A stretch of 64,000 nt of DNA, from positions 124,001 through 188,000 of the forward strand of contig NZ_MEJG01000002.1 of the NCBI RefSeq assembly GCF_002592045.1. The letters are read 5' to 3'. Below, piece after piece: positions 8,663 to 17,527 of this stretch (the first letter of the stretch is position 1; each line of letters begins with the position of its first letter). Origin of the DNA: Parasaccharibacter apium. Its GTDB lineage: Bacteria > Pseudomonadota > Alphaproteobacteria > Acetobacterales > Acetobacteraceae. The position numbers and the translations under genes are program-made. The notes under the pieces were generated by a model. It ran no database searches. It was not told where the DNA came from and saw only the letters and a program-made list of their open reading frames with translations.

Positions 8663-9493
8663 ATGTCCCGGTCCTTTTCTCTCCCCCGGCGTCGTTTTCT
8701 TAGCCTTTCAACAGGGCTAGCGGGGGCTGCGACTCTTGGCCTTCTCGGTTCTGCCGCAGCTCATGCGGAGGAGCGTACGCTCAAAATCGGTATCATGTCC
8801 GGTGAGGATGAAGATATTTGGCGCGTTGTGAGCCAAAATGCGGCACAGCGTGGCTTGAGCCTCAAAATCATCACCTTCTCCGATTATAACACCCCTAATG
8901 AAGCCCTCTCCGAGCATGAGGTGGATGCAAATGCCTTCCAGCACAAGCCGTTCCTTGATGCGCAAAAGAAGGCCCATGGGTATGACATCGTCCCTGTAGG
9001 GGATACTTACTTCCAGCCGATTGGCCTGTACTCCCATAAATGGCACAGCCCTGCGGACATCCCTAAGGGGGCCCGCATTGGCATCCCTAATGACCCCAGC
9101 AATGAGGGCCGTGCCCTGCATGTGTTAGAGACACTTGGCCTCATTAAGCTTCCCAGCAATACGGGGCTCTTCCCCACTGTGCTAGATATTGCCGAAAACC
9201 CGCGTGACCTCTCTATTGAGGAACTTGATGCTGGTGTTGTTGGCCGCTCCCTGCCGGATTTAGACGCCGCGGTTGTGAATATGGACTGGGCGCGTAAGGC
9301 TGGCATCCCGCAGACAGAGCGCATTGGGGTAGAAAGCTTGGCCAATAACCCTTATGTCAATTTCATCTCTGTGAATGGGAATGACGCTAATGCACCATGG
9401 GTTAAGCCCTTGGTGGAGAGCTATCATCAACCTAATGTCCGTCAGGTGATTTTGGACCTCTATCACGGTACGGTCACTCCTGCGTGGTCATGA
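8663..9493 (+). CDS. metQ: MetQ, methionine ABC transporter substrate-binding protein
   Basis: A 276-residue NLPA/MetQ-family periplasmic binding protein for methionine. The N-terminus has a twin-arginine-like signal (LPRRRFLSLSTGLAG, cleavage after AAAHA), and no lipobox is present, unlike many MetQ lipoproteins. Family segments include LKIGIMSGEDEDIW, the VDANAFQHKPFLDAQ region and an IGIPNDPSNEGRAL block. ATG 8663 has AAAGG seven bases upstream, and two in-frame upstream ATGs (8645, 8657) lack a site. The stop overlaps metN as ATGA. Confidence 0.9.
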   Translation: MSRSFSLPRRRFLSLSTGLAGAATLGLLGSAAAHAEERTLKIGIMSGEDEDIWRVVSQNAAQRGLSLKIITFSDYNTPNEALSEHEVDANAFQHKPFLDAQKKAHGYDIVPVGDTYFQPIGLYSHKWHSPADIPKGARIGIPNDPSNEGRALHVLETLGLIKLPSNTGLFPTVLDIAENPRDLSIEELDAGVVGRSLPDLDAAVVNMDWARKAGIPQTERIGVESLANNPYVNFISVNGNDANAPWVKPLVESYHQPNVRQVILDLYHGTVTPAWS

Positions 9494-10527
9494 GGCCTAT
9501 CCTCGACATCCAGCATGTAACCCATGCTTTTGGCCACCATACCGCCCTGCATGATATTTCCTTCTCTATCAAGCAAGGAGAGGTTGTTGGGCTGATTGGT
9601 CGCTCCGGGGCGGGGAAATCCACCCTTTTGCGCTGCCTCTGCGCGTTAGAGCGACCACAGCAAGGCCATATCTTGCTCGATGGGGTGGACCTCACCACCC
9701 AAACCGAGCGGCAACTTGTCCGCGCGCGGCGCAAGATTGGCTTGGTCTTTCAGCATTTTAATTTGCTTACCTCGCGCACGGTGGCGGGTAATATTGCCCT
9801 CCCCCTCCAAATCGCGGGCCGCCCCCGTAAGGACCATGCCAAACGCATCGCCGAATTATTGGCCCTTGTCGGGTTGGAAGGCTTTGAGGATAAATACCCC
9901 TCCCAACTTTCTGGCGGGCAAAAGCAGCGTGTCGGCATTGCGCGTGCCCTCGCCGCAGAGCCAACATTGCTCCTTTGTGATGAGGCGACCTCCGCCCTAG
10001 ACCCGGAATCCACAAACTCCATATTGGCCCTCTTGGCCGACATTAACCGCACACTTGGCCTGACGATTATCCTCATCACACATGAGATGGAGGTTGTCCG
10101 CCGCTTTGCCCAGCGGATTCTCGTCCTTGACCATGGCCGCCTCGTGGAAGATGGCTCCTTGCTCGACATCCTGCGCGATGGGCAGGAGAACCAAACCTTA
10201 CATAAATTGCTAGCCGATATTCGCCCTTCTCTCCCGGCCTTCATTGCTGAGAACCTCAGCCCCAGCCCCCTAACTGAGCCACATAAAACCATCATCCGGC
10301 TGGTTTTGAGTGGGGATAGTGCTACAACCCCGCTCTTTAGTATGCTTTACGCACACTATGCCGTTAAAGCGACCTTACTCCAAGGTGGGGTTACGACCAT
10401 TAGCCAACGCCTTAGCGGCGATATAATCCTCAGCTTAGAGGGAGAACATATAGAGCAAGCCTTGGCCTTCCTCAAAACAGCGACACAAAGCATGGAGGTT
10501 TTGGGCTATGTCCCCTCTCATCCTTAA
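9490..10527 (+). CDS. metN: MetN, methionine ABC transporter ATPase
   Basis: A 345-residue ATP-binding subunit with Walker A GRSGAGKST, ABC signature LSGGQKQR, Walker B LLLCDEATSALD and the switch His in ITHEM. The last roughly 80 residues form the NIL regulatory domain, which binds methionine and inhibits uptake in the E. coli transporter. The ATG at 9490 overlaps the metQ stop; an upstream in-frame GTG at 9484 is less likely. The 3' end overlaps metI by 20 bases, so the three subunits are made together. Confidence 0.93.
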   Translation: MRPILDIQHVTHAFGHHTALHDISFSIKQGEVVGLIGRSGAGKSTLLRCLCALERPQQGHILLDGVDLTTQTERQLVRARRKIGLVFQHFNLLTSRTVAGNIALPLQIAGRPRKDHAKRIAELLALVGLEGFEDKYPSQLSGGQKQRVGIARALAAEPTLLLCDEATSALDPESTNSILALLADINRTLGLTIILITHEMEVVRRFAQRILVLDHGRLVEDGSLLDILRDGQENQTLHKLLADIRPSLPAFIAENLSPSPLTEPHKTIIRLVLSGDSATTPLFSMLYAHYAVKATLLQGGVTTISQRLSGDIILSLEGEHIEQALAFLKTATQSMEVLGYVPSHP

Positions 10528-11158
10528 GCTGATTCTCCAATCCACAGAACAAACGCTGGAGATGGTCCTCGCCTCCACAGCGATTTCCGTCTTATTGGGG
10601 CTGCCTCTTGCTCTATTTATGATTGCTACAGGCCCGCGCGGGCTTTATCGCCTCCCTTTTGCAGCGCGTCTTATTGGTATGATTGTTGATGCTGTACGGG
10701 CTGTCCCCTTCATCATTTTGCTCGTCCTGCTCATCCCTGTTACCCGCTTTGTTGCAGGGACCTCCTTAGGGACCGAGGCCGCCATTGTCCCACTCTCCAT
10801 TGCGGGGATTCCTTACTTCGCCCGTATTGCGGAGATGGCATTGCGGGAGGTTGATTCCGGCTTGATAGACGCCGTACGCGCTATGGGCGGGACACGTCTA
10901 ACCATCATCCGCTCGGTCTTGATTGCAGAGGCCATGCCGAGCCTCGTTACCGGGGTGACGGTGACGCTCATCTCCATGGTGGGGGCCTCTGCTATGGCAG
11001 GTGTAATTGGGGCCGGTGGGCTAGGCGACTTGGCCATTCGCTACGGGTATCAACGTTTCAACACCACTGTGATGTTCGGTGTGGTGGTGGTCCTCATCAT
11101 CATGGTCAGTGTGATGCAGATTCTCGGTAATGCGCTCGCTCGTTGGTTAAAGCACTAG
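10508..11158 (+). CDS. metI: MetI, methionine ABC transporter permease
   Basis: A 216-residue inner-membrane permease with five predicted helices. It carries the binding-protein-dependent transport signature (the EAA loop around EVDSGLIDAVRAMGGTRLT), which contacts MetN, followed by SMVGASAMAGVIGAGGLGDL, typical of MetI. It overlaps the end of metN by 20 bases. An intrinsic terminator lies about 30 bases after the stop, closing a metQNI operon. The gene on the far side of the terminator is also a methionine gene, on the opposite strand. Confidence 0.93.
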   Translation: MSPLILKLILQSTEQTLEMVLASTAISVLLGLPLALFMIATGPRGLYRLPFAARLIGMIVDAVRAVPFIILLVLLIPVTRFVAGTSLGTEAAIVPLSIAGIPYFARIAEMALREVDSGLIDAVRAMGGTRLTIIRSVLIAEAMPSLVTGVTVTLISMVGASAMAGVIGAGGLGDLAIRYGYQRFNTTVMFGVVVVLIIMVSVMQILGNALARWLKH

Positions 11159-11184
11159 CAAGCAACGCGCCTCCACTCCCATTT

Positions 11185-11219
11185 AAAAAGCCCGCCTCCA
11201 TAATGGGGACGGGCTTTTC
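11185..11219 (+). terminator. Intrinsic terminator of metQNI
   Basis: Stem AAAAGCCCG (11186-11194) with CGGGCTTTT (11210-11218). The T-run on one side and A-run on the other let it serve both the metI transcript and the convergent gene on the minus strand. Confidence 0.85.
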
Positions 11220-11246
11220 TACACTGTACCTTAACGCCACACCCTC

Positions 11247-12530
11247 TCAGGCAACATTAAGAGCTTGCTCAACATCCACCAGCAGGTCATCAACATGCTC
11301 CACACCGATGGAGAGACGCACGGTGGACGATGTCACCCCGATGCGCTCGCGCACCTCTTTCGGCACGCCAGAATGGGTCATGGTAGCGGGATGGCTCGCT
11401 AAAGATTCTGTTCCGCCAAGACTGACAGCCAGCTTCATAATCTTCAACGCATTGAGGAAGCGGAAGGCCGCAGCCTCACCGCCCTCAATATCAAACGAGA
11501 AAGTTGATCCCGCACCGCTGCATTGGCGGGCATAAAGCTGCCCCTCAGCTGAGGAAGCCTCATAAAAAGGCGGGAAGTGCACCTTCTGCACCTTAGGATG
11601 ATGGTTTAAGAATGTCGCCACACGCTCCGCATTCTTCGTGGCCCGCTCCATCCGCAAGCTCAATGTCTCCAAAGAACGGCCAAGCATCCAGCAGCTATGC
11701 GGGTCCAAATGCGTCCCAATCGCCCCGCGTAATTGACGCAGCGGGCGGGTCATCGCCTCACTACCCAGCACAGCCCCTGCCACAAGGTCGGAATGACCAC
11801 CCACATATTTTGTCAGAGAATAGAGCGACAAATCTGCCCCATGCTTCAACGGATGCTGATAAAGCGGGCCGAGGAGCGTATTATCACACGCAATGACAGG
11901 CCGCTTTCCCTGCTTCGCCTCAATCTCTTCTGCAATGTGACGAATCAGCTTTAAATCCACCAGACCATTTGTTGGATTCGCAGGCGTCTCGACCAGAATC
12001 ATCGCTACATGGCCCTCTGCCATGGCTTGCTCTGCCGCCTTCCGCATTAAGCCAGCATCAACACCATTGCTGCCTAACCCTACGGACTTCATCCCCAGAG
12101 AGGTCATAGTCTTGGTCAATAAAGTTTCCGTCCCACCATAAAGCGGCTGGGAGTGGAGAATCACCTCCCCCGGACGCACATACGCCAATAAGGTGGTCGC
12201 AATCGCGGACATGCCAGAGGAGAATAATACGCCCCGCTCTGCCTCCTCATAAACCGCCAAGCGGTCCTCTACAATCTCGCTATTGGGATGGTTAAAGCGG
12301 GAATAAACCAACCCCTGCCCTTTGCCCTCCGGTGGCTCTTTACGACCAGAGACGTAATCAAAAAAATCGCGCCCATCTTCCGCCGTGGGGAACACAAAGG
12401 TGGAGGTTAAAAATACCGGCGGCTTTACCGCTCCTTCTGAAAGAGCTGGGTCATACCCGTAATTCAGCATCTCCGTCTCAGGATGCAGCTTATGGTTGCC
12501 GATATGGGTTTTTTTATGATCTGACGCCAT
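11247..12530 (-). CDS. Cystathionine gamma-synthase family PLP enzyme
   Basis: A 427-residue Cys/Met-metabolism PLP-dependent enzyme. The Schiff-base Lys lies in [11 protein letters not shown], and the phosphate-binding [14 protein letters not shown] region and [17 protein letters not shown] block are conserved. The family covers cystathionine gamma-synthase, cystathionine beta/gamma-lyases and methionine gamma-lyase, which cannot be split by eye. Its place next to metQNI favours methionine metabolism. The N-terminal extension of about 30 residues ([19 protein letters not shown]) is longer than usual. Two inverted repeats lie just upstream of the start, suggesting a repressor site. Confidence 0.85.
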   Translation of the reverse strand: MASDHKKTHIGNHKLHPETEMLNYGYDPALSEGAVKPPVFLTSTFVFPTAEDGRDFFDYVSGRKEPPEGKGQGLVYSRFNHPNSEIVEDRLAVYEEAERGVLFSSGMSAIATTLLAYVRPGEVILHSQPLYGGTETLLTKTMTSLGMKSVGLGSNGVDAGLMRKAAEQAMAEGHVAMILVETPANPTNGLVDLKLIRHIAEEIEAKQGKRPVIACDNTLLGPLYQHPLKHGADLSLYSLTKYVGGHSDLVAGAVLGSEAMTRPLRQLRGAIGTHLDPHSCWMLGRSLETLSLRMERATKNAERVATFLNHHPKVQKVHFPPFYEASSAEGQLYARQCSGAGSTFSFDIEGGEAAAFRFLNALKIMKLAVSLGGTESLASHPATMTHSGVPKEVRERIGVTSSTVRLSIGVEHVDDLLVDVEQALNVA

Positions 12531-12560
12531 TGCGCTCTCCCTTCGCGGGCTTTCACTAGC

Positions 12561-12606
12561 AGGATATATAGCTTGCTTTATATCCTACCTATCACGCTGA
12601 GTGATA
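12561..12606. promoter_or_regulatory. Two adjacent dyads in the promoter of the cystathionine gamma-synthase-family gene
   Basis: Two perfect inverted repeats stand side by side 30-76 bases upstream of the start at 12530. One is AGGATATA (12561-12568) with TATATCCT (12579-12586), ten-base spacer. The other is TATCAC (12590-12595) with GTGATA (12601-12606), five-base spacer. The first is AT-rich and overlaps possible -10 sequences on the minus strand. Operator function is an inference; neither dyad is seen before metQ. Confidence 0.45.
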
Positions 12607-12620
12607 CCATATTCTCCAAA

Positions 12621-12656
12621 GAAAAACACCCTCACTCCCAATCGAGTAAGGGTGTT
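12621..12656 (-). terminator. Intrinsic terminator of the cytochrome b561 gene
   Basis: Stem AACACCCTCACT (12625-12636) with AGTAAGGGTGTT (12645-12656), one mismatch, followed on the minus strand by a T-run (A-run at 12622-12626). It lies 14 bases after the cytochrome gene stop. Confidence 0.8.
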
Positions 12657-12670
12657 CCAGCAAGAACCAT

Positions 12671-13255
12671 TCAGCGGTCAGAACGATGACCCGGCACCAT
12701 ACGCTCTACAATATGGTCTTTCTTAATAAACCGATGATACAACGCCGCCAGCACATGCAATGCAATAAACCCAGCAAATATCCACCCAAGCCACTGATGC
12801 AGCCCTGGCATCATCTCTGCAAGGGAGCCACTATCCATCACACTCTGCGGCAGGGGAATTAATGGCCAAGCCACAAGACCAAACAATACAAGCGGCATCG
12901 CCATGGCAGAGACCATCAACCAACCTGTTGCAGGTAGGAGAATTTGAAAAAGATACAACATCCCCTCAACGCTGCCCGCCATTACACGTTGAATACCAGA
13001 CATACCTTGCGGAAGCGGTGGGGCTTTATGCGTCAGCCGCCATATAATCCGCACTGCAATTAGCAGCATCGTTATAATACCAACTGATTTATGCAGCTGA
13101 TGTAACGCCACTGGATCACTCACAGAGGCATGATCCATATATAAACCAAGGGCTATCAAAAAAAGAATAAGTAGGGCAATTACCCAATGCAGGAGCATCG
13201 CAACCACGTCATAACGCGCCAGTTGCCCGCCCTGTGTCTCCGTCCTCTCAGACAT
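12671..13255 (-). CDS. Cytochrome b561 family protein
   Basis: A 194-residue membrane protein with four hydrophobic helices and His residues placed as in bacterial cytochrome b561: LLHW in helix 1, HQLHK before helix 2, LHQWLG and ALHVLAALYH in the last helix. These ligate two haems b. Family members move electrons between quinol and periplasmic acceptors and can act as superoxide:ubiquinone oxidoreductases. It has its own terminator but lies in the same direction as pseudoazurin and an exported KatG, which suggests a periplasmic redox-stress group. Confidence 0.87.
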   Translation of the reverse strand: MSERTETQGGQLARYDVVAMLLHWVIALLILFLIALGLYMDHASVSDPVALHQLHKSVGIITMLLIAVRIIWRLTHKAPPLPQGMSGIQRVMAGSVEGMLYLFQILLPATGWLMVSAMAMPLVLFGLVAWPLIPLPQSVMDSGSLAEMMPGLHQWLGWIFAGFIALHVLAALYHRFIKKDHIVERMVPGHRSDR

Positions 13256-13277
13256 GGTGTGTCTCCGTAAAGTTATA

Positions 13278-13321
13278 TAAAAAATCGGCCTCTCCCCGCA
13301 GGGTGCAGAGATAAGGCCGAT
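13278..13321 (-). terminator. Intrinsic terminator of the pseudoazurin gene
   Basis: Stem ATCGGCCT (13284-13291) with AGGCCGAT (13314-13321) and an inner TCTC/GAGA pairing. On the minus strand it runs into a T-run (A-run at 13279-13284). Confidence 0.8.
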
Positions 13322-13365
13322 GATATTATAAACAACTCTATGGCCTTTCTAAGACCAGCTGTTTT

Positions 13366-13809
13366 TTACTTACTAGCACTGTCCACTTGCTGGAATAGCT
13401 GCTCAAAGCGAGCCTTAGCTTTACCATACATCGGGGCTTTACGCGCTTGGGCCTCGTTATTGGCGTTATCCACCACAACAAGCCCTACCATCCCCAATGA
13501 GTAATGCGGCAAGCACTTATAGCCATACACACCAGCCGTTGTGAACTTAATTGTCCGCTCTTGGCTAAAAGGTACGCTAAAAGACTGTGCCCCCTCAGGG
13601 ATCATCCCTGGGATAGACTGCACATTATGGCCTTTATCGGTAGGGATAAAGCGCACACTATCACCAGAATGAATACGCACAACGCCTGGCTCAAAAGCAT
13701 AAGCGCCATCACTACCATGGGTCAGCATTTTAACATCGACCGTCGCCGCTGTGGCGGACAGGGCCGTTGCCATGAACAGAGCTAAAGCTCCACCTGCAAA
13801 CTTAAACAT
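13366..13809 (-). CDS. Pseudoazurin, periplasmic blue copper protein
   Basis: A 147-residue precursor with a signal peptide (MFKFAGG through SATA). The type-1 copper ligands are recognisable: His in KGHNVQ and the Cys/His/Met cluster in YKCLPHYSLGM. Pseudoazurin shuttles electrons in the periplasm, classically to nitrite reductase but also to cytochrome peroxidases and oxidases; no denitrification gene is in the window. The chosen ATG 13809 has GGAGG five to nine bases upstream, and the in-frame GTG 12 bases earlier overlaps that site. Its neighbours are exported KatG and cytochrome b561. Confidence 0.9.
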   Translation of the reverse strand: MFKFAGGALALFMATALSATAATVDVKMLTHGSDGAYAFEPGVVRIHSGDSVRFIPTDKGHNVQSIPGMIPEGAQSFSVPFSQERTIKFTTAGVYGYKCLPHYSLGMVGLVVVDNANNEAQARKAPMYGKAKARFEQLFQQVDSASK

Positions 13810-13895
13810 ACTATCCTCCACTTCTTAACAAACCGCCGGGGAAAGACCCCGGCGGAATGCTTTATCTGATCTTTCTTTAAAAGAAGGAACAAAGA

Positions 13896-16136
13896 TTAAC
13901 GCTGAAGGTCAAAACGGTCTAGGTTCATCACCTTCGTCCAAGCCTTCACAAAGTCGTTATAGAACTTCGCTTTAGCATCGTCAGAAGCATAAACCTCAGC
14001 CGCAGCGCGCAGCTCTGGGTTCGCACCGAAGACCAAGTCCACATCCGTGGCTGTCCACAGCTTCTGCCCTGTTGCGCGGTCAAAGCCCTCATAGAGGTCT
14101 TCCTGACCAGCAGCTTTCTGCCAGCGTGTATCCATCGTCAACACGTTGGTGAAGAAGTCTTGCGTCAAGACACCTGGGTTCTTTGTCAACACACCATTCT
14201 GAGAATGATTGGTGTTGATATCCAGAGTACGCAGACCACCAAGCAGGACTGTCATCTCAGGGATGGTCAGACCCAGCGTATCAGCCTTATCCACCAATGC
14301 GTTAAGCGGCGGTGTGTTATCGGCATCTGCACGATAGTAGTTACGGAAGGCATCAGCTGTCGGCTCCAACAAATTGAAGGAGTTAACATCTGTCTGCTCT
14401 TGCGTAGCATCACCACGACCCGGAGCGAACGGCACCTGGATGTTCACGCCAGCTTTCTTAGCCGCATCCTCGATCCCGACGCTACCGCCAAGAACAATGA
14501 TATCAGCCAGAGCAACCTTACGGGCACTGTGAGCGTTGAACTTATCACGGATGGCTTCCAGCTTTGGCAGGATGGTCTGAAGATCCTGCGGATCATTCAC
14601 TGCCCAACCATTCTGCGGCATCAGAGCCAGACGGCCACCATTAGCACCACCACGGTGATCGGTCACGCGATGAGAAGACGCAGCAGCCCATGCTGTCTTG
14701 ATCAGATCACGATCAGACAAGCCGCTTGCAGCGATCATCTTCTTCAGCTCACGAACGTCAGCCTGATTGATCGGCTTAGCCGGCATATTGACCGGATCCT
14801 GCCATACGAAGGTCTCTTTAGGAACTTCGCTACCGAAGTAACGGCTCTTCGGACCCATGTCACGCACAACCAGCTTGAACCATGCACGAGCAAAAGCATC
14901 AGCGAACTCATTCGGATGCTCAGCCCAACGAGCCAAGATCTTGTGGTAAGCCGGATCCGTCTTCAGCGCGATGTCCGTTGTGAACATCATGATCGGACGC
15001 ATCTTGGAAGGATCGTTCGGGTTTGCCGGGTCTGGAGCGATCTTGTCGTCCGTCTTGGTGTGCCACTGATGCGCACCAGTCGGGCTTGTCCCCAACACCC
15101 AGTCATTGTTCAACAGGTTGTCAATATACTGTGTGGTGAAGTGGATCGGATCAGCAGACCAAGAGCCTTCCAGACCACTGGTGGAGGCATCATCAGCTGT
15201 TTGCTTACCCTTAATGCAGTGGTCAGCCCAGCCAAGACCCTGATGCTCCACACCGTTAGCAACCGGCGGGCCGCTCAAGCAGGAGTTCGGGTGCGCACCA
15301 TGTGCCTTACCAAAGGTATGACCACCAGCGATAAGAGCCACAGTCTCTTCATCATTCATCGCCATACGGCCAAAGGCCAGACGAATCATCGCAGCGGACT
15401 TCACAGGGTCAGGATCGCCATTCGGCCCCTCTGGGTTCACATAGATAAGACCCATGTGCGTAGCAGCCAGCGGGTGCTTCAGGGTACCGTTCTGACCAAC
15501 CTGGAAGGAGCTCTTATTGGGGAAGAATGTAGTACCCGGCCCCCAGTAGATCAGCTCGGACTGCCAGTCATCAGGACGACCACCGACAAAGCCGAGGGTC
15601 TTAAAGCCCATCTGGTTCAGCGCGACATCACCTGTCAGGACGATAAGGTCACCCCAGGAGAGCTTCTCACCGTATTTCTTCTTAACAGGCCAGAGCAAAC
15701 GCTTTGCTTTATCCAAGCTAGCGTTATCGGGCCAGTCATTCAGCTGAGCAAAACGCTGTTGTGCGCCTTCCTCACCACCACGGCCGTCAATAGCGCGGTA
15801 TGTACCAGCATTATGCCATGCCATACGGATGAAGAACGGCCCATAATTGCCGTAGTCAGCCGGCCACCAAGGCTGAGAGGTCAGCATAACCTTCTCAATA
15901 TCCTTGCGGACTTCCTGAAGATTCAGCTGCTCGAACTTTTTATGATAGTTCGTGTAATAATCTGCACCATATGGGTCAGATTCTGAATCATGAGCGCGCA
16001 GCTTGGCCAGATTCATACCCTTCGGCCAGTAATATTGGTTCGGTGAAGGGACATCAGCGGCCATAGCAACCGATGCAAAAGAGGTCAGTGTCGTGCTGGC
16101 AATCAGCAGAGCTGCCCCAAATTGTTTCAATTTCAT
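13896..16136 (-). CDS. katG: Catalase-peroxidase KatG, exported form
   Basis: A 746-residue bifunctional catalase-peroxidase. It starts with a signal peptide (ending ASVAMAAD), which ordinary cytoplasmic KatG lacks, so it probably acts in the periplasm like E. coli KatP. The distal site R-M-A-W-H (in [12 protein letters not shown]) holds the catalytic Arg, Trp and His, and [10 protein letters not shown] holds the proximal haem His. The Tyr of [10 protein letters not shown], part of the Met-Tyr-Trp adduct needed for catalase activity, is present. Full length implies both the catalytic and the degenerate C-terminal domain. ATG 16136 is preferred over ATG 16157 because AGGGAA lies upstream only of the former. 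Confidence 0.93.
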   Translation of the reverse strand: MKLKQFGAALLIASTTLTSFASVAMAADVPSPNQYYWPKGMNLAKLRAHDSESDPYGADYYTNYHKKFEQLNLQEVRKDIEKVMLTSQPWWPADYGNYGPFFIRMAWHNAGTYRAIDGRGGEEGAQQRFAQLNDWPDNASLDKAKRLLWPVKKKYGEKLSWGDLIVLTGDVALNQMGFKTLGFVGGRPDDWQSELIYWGPGTTFFPNKSSFQVGQNGTLKHPLAATHMGLIYVNPEGPNGDPDPVKSAAMIRLAFGRMAMNDEETVALIAGGHTFGKAHGAHPNSCLSGPPVANGVEHQGLGWADHCIKGKQTADDASTSGLEGSWSADPIHFTTQYIDNLLNNDWVLGTSPTGAHQWHTKTDDKIAPDPANPNDPSKMRPIMMFTTDIALKTDPAYHKILARWAEHPNEFADAFARAWFKLVVRDMGPKSRYFGSEVPKETFVWQDPVNMPAKPINQADVRELKKMIAASGLSDRDLIKTAWAAASSHRVTDHRGGANGGRLALMPQNGWAVNDPQDLQTILPKLEAIRDKFNAHSARKVALADIIVLGGSVGIEDAAKKAGVNIQVPFAPGRGDATQEQTDVNSFNLLEPTADAFRNYYRADADNTPPLNALVDKADTLGLTIPEMTVLLGGLRTLDINTNHSQNGVLTKNPGVLTQDFFTNVLTMDTRWQKAAGQEDLYEGFDRATGQKLWTATDVDLVFGANPELRAAAEVYASDDAKAKFYNDFVKAWTKVMNLDRFDLQR

Positions 16137-16246
16137 CCTGATAATTTCCCTATTCATGGATGAGGACTCGCTAGAGTGCGTAACGGCAACAAACCACGTA
16201 CAACAAGCTGTTGCATGGCAGATGCATCACTGTCACACATCGCACA

Positions 16247-16274
16247 GTTATATTATCGGGAAGGGGTAAGGCAA
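16247..16274 (-). promoter_or_regulatory. Candidate katG promoter
   Basis: Read on the minus strand, TTGCCT (16274-16269) is followed after 16 bases by TATAAC (16252-16247). This gives a leader of about 105 bases containing the dyad CAACA/TGTTG. An OxyR site would be expected nearby, but none can be assigned by eye. Confidence 0.35.
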
Positions 16275-16510
16275 GTAAATCGTTATTTTCAATAACTCTT
16301 ATAAAACAATTTGTTTTCTGCCGGTTTTTTCTTATAGAAGAAAGCATACATCTTTACAAGAAAAACAGTACAAAAAAACTCCAATAAGATGCACGATACC
16401 GCAAACGCATCGCACAATCTCTTCGCAATAGACCTAAAAAGACTGCACAATCGCCTTAATAAATCGTTTCTTGAAAGAAGTTCTTAATCTCTATTAGAAT
16501 AGAACAGGTC

Positions 16511-16530
16511 AAAACACCTCAGTTAGGTGC
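16511..16530 (-). terminator. Candidate terminator of the tRNA-Lys/tRNA-Leu transcript
   Basis: On the minus strand, CACCT-AACTG-AGGTG is followed by TTTT. The stem is only five base pairs. It lies about 75 bases downstream of tRNA-Leu. Confidence 0.5.
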
Positions 16531-16603
16531 TGCATCTCATCAATAAATCACTTTTATGGAAACCATATAATGATTGCTTTTAAAGCACTCATCATCACAA
16601 GAT

Positions 16604-16690
16604 TGGTGCCCAGAAGAAGACTCGAACTTCCACGTCCTTGCGGACACAGGCACCTGAAGCCTGCGCGTCTACCAATTCCGCCATCTGGGC
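16604..16690 (-). tRNA. tRNA-Leu (anticodon CAG)
   Basis: Acceptor stem GCCCAGA/TCTGGGC, D-loop with AATTGGTAGAC, and anticodon loop TTCAGGT closed by CAGGC/GCCTG, giving anticodon CAG. A long type-II variable arm (TGTCCGCAAGGACGT) and a T-arm with GTTCGAGTC are present. CCA is encoded at 16606-16604. Confidence 0.95.
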
Positions 16691-16707
16691 ATACCCATTT
16701 GCACGCA

Positions 16708-16783
16708 TGGTGAACCGGCTGGGACTCGAACCCAGGACCATTCGATTAAAAGTCGAATGCTCTACCAACTGAGCTACCGGTTC
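16708..16783 (-). tRNA. tRNA-Lys (anticodon TTT)
   Basis: Acceptor stem GAACCGG/CCGGTTC, D-arm GCTCAGTTGGTAGAGC, anticodon loop CTTTTAA closed by TTCGA/TCGAA, T-arm with GGTTCGAGTCC and an encoded CCA. It is 17 bases upstream of tRNA-Leu on the same strand, so the two are probably one transcript. Confidence 0.96.
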
Positions 16784-16859
16784 ACTTGAGGAGGCTATCT
16801 ACCCGCTCCCCTAGGGGGCGTCAACCCCGCTTAGGGGAGAAAGACGCCAGCGCAGCAAT

Positions 16860-16905
16860 TTTCTTCTCCTGCTTAAAACGGGGATACCCCTTACAGGAGA
16901 AGAAA
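16860..16905 (-). terminator. Long hairpin after the cyclophilin gene
   Basis: A perfect 12-bp inverted repeat, TTTCTTCTCCTG (16860-16871) with CAGGAGAAGAAA (16894-16905), encloses a GGGG/CCCC mini-stem. It lies 22 bases after the cyclophilin stop. The U-tract on the minus strand is poor, so terminator function is likely but not certain. Confidence 0.55.
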
Positions 16906-16926
16906 CGCCATATTCCACCTTACAGC

Positions 16927-17523
16927 TTACTTCTCGACATAAGCCTTAATGATGTGGTCCGGATTCTGCACCATGCCAGAGGCACCAGCCCCACGTTTGA
17001 CCTTATCGACAGCCTCCATCCCCTCAATGACCTGACCAACAATTGTATATTGGCCATCCAAAGACGGAACGCGATCAAACATGATGAAGAACTGGCTGTT
17101 AGCGGAGTTCGGGTCCATAGTACGGGCCATGCCCACTGTCCCACGGTCGAACACGGCCGTTTGGCTAAACTCTGCTGGCAGGTCGGGATATTGGCTACCG
17201 CCTGTCCCCGTCCCTGTGGGGTCGCCTGTCTGCGCCATGAAGCCTTCAATCACACGGTGGAACTTCACACCATTATAAAAGCCCTCATTCGCCAAGGTCT
17301 CCAAACGCTCCACCGCTTTAGGGGCGAGGTCTGGACGCAGCGCGATAACAACCTTGCCGTCCTTTAATTCCAAAACCAATTTATGCCCGCTTGTTGTCTC
17401 TGTCATGGTTGTACCCTCTCCTAAATTATCACTATCAGCCTGCTCACTAGCCCAAGCTTGTGCCAAGCTTCCGCCAGCCGCGCATAAGGCTGTTAAAGCG
17501 GTGACGAAATGCCGCCGTTTCAT
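16927..17523 (-). CDS. Exported cyclophilin-type peptidyl-prolyl isomerase
   Basis: A 198-residue cyclophilin that speeds cis/trans isomerisation of prolyl bonds. Active-site blocks are visible: FHRVIEGFMAQTGDPTGTGTGG (Arg, Phe, Gln) and ANSQFFIMF. The N-terminus MKRRHFVTALTALCAAGG is a possible twin-arginine or Sec signal, cleaved after AWA, so it likely acts in the periplasm. It starts five bases after the coaD stop and is the last gene of gyrA-coaD-ppi. A hairpin follows. Confidence 0.9.
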   Translation of the reverse strand: MKRRHFVTALTALCAAGGSLAQAWASEQADSDNLGEGTTMTETTSGHKLVLELKDGKVVIALRPDLAPKAVERLETLANEGFYNGVKFHRVIEGFMAQTGDPTGTGTGGSQYPDLPAEFSQTAVFDRGTVGMARTMDPNSANSQFFIMFDRVPSLDGQYTIVGQVIEGMEAVDKVKRGAGASGMVQNPDHIIKAYVEK

Positions 17524-17527
17524 CTCA

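Larger units (their letters stand above)
16158..16603. other. AT-rich intergenic region upstream of katG
   Basis: About 445 bases without a supportable gene. It is clearly more AT-rich than its surroundings. It holds the putative katG promoter at its left end and a terminator for the tRNA transcript at 16511-16530. A palindrome TGCTTTTAAAGCA lies just 3' of the tRNA-Leu gene. The middle (roughly 16300-16500) shows no ORF with a start site, and I see no recognised RNA there. Confidence 0.6.

Noticed and set aside
14160-15986. Open frame of about 600 codons on the plus strand opposite katG
   Set aside because: It lies entirely within katG, has no ribosome-binding site, and its composition (His/Arg/Thr-rich) is what the reverse frame of a conserved gene gives. 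No domain is visible.
16708-16783. tRNA genes as integration sites
   Set aside because: No repeat of the tRNA 3' end was found in the window beside tRNA-Leu, tRNA-Lys, tRNA-Asp or tRNA-Glu.
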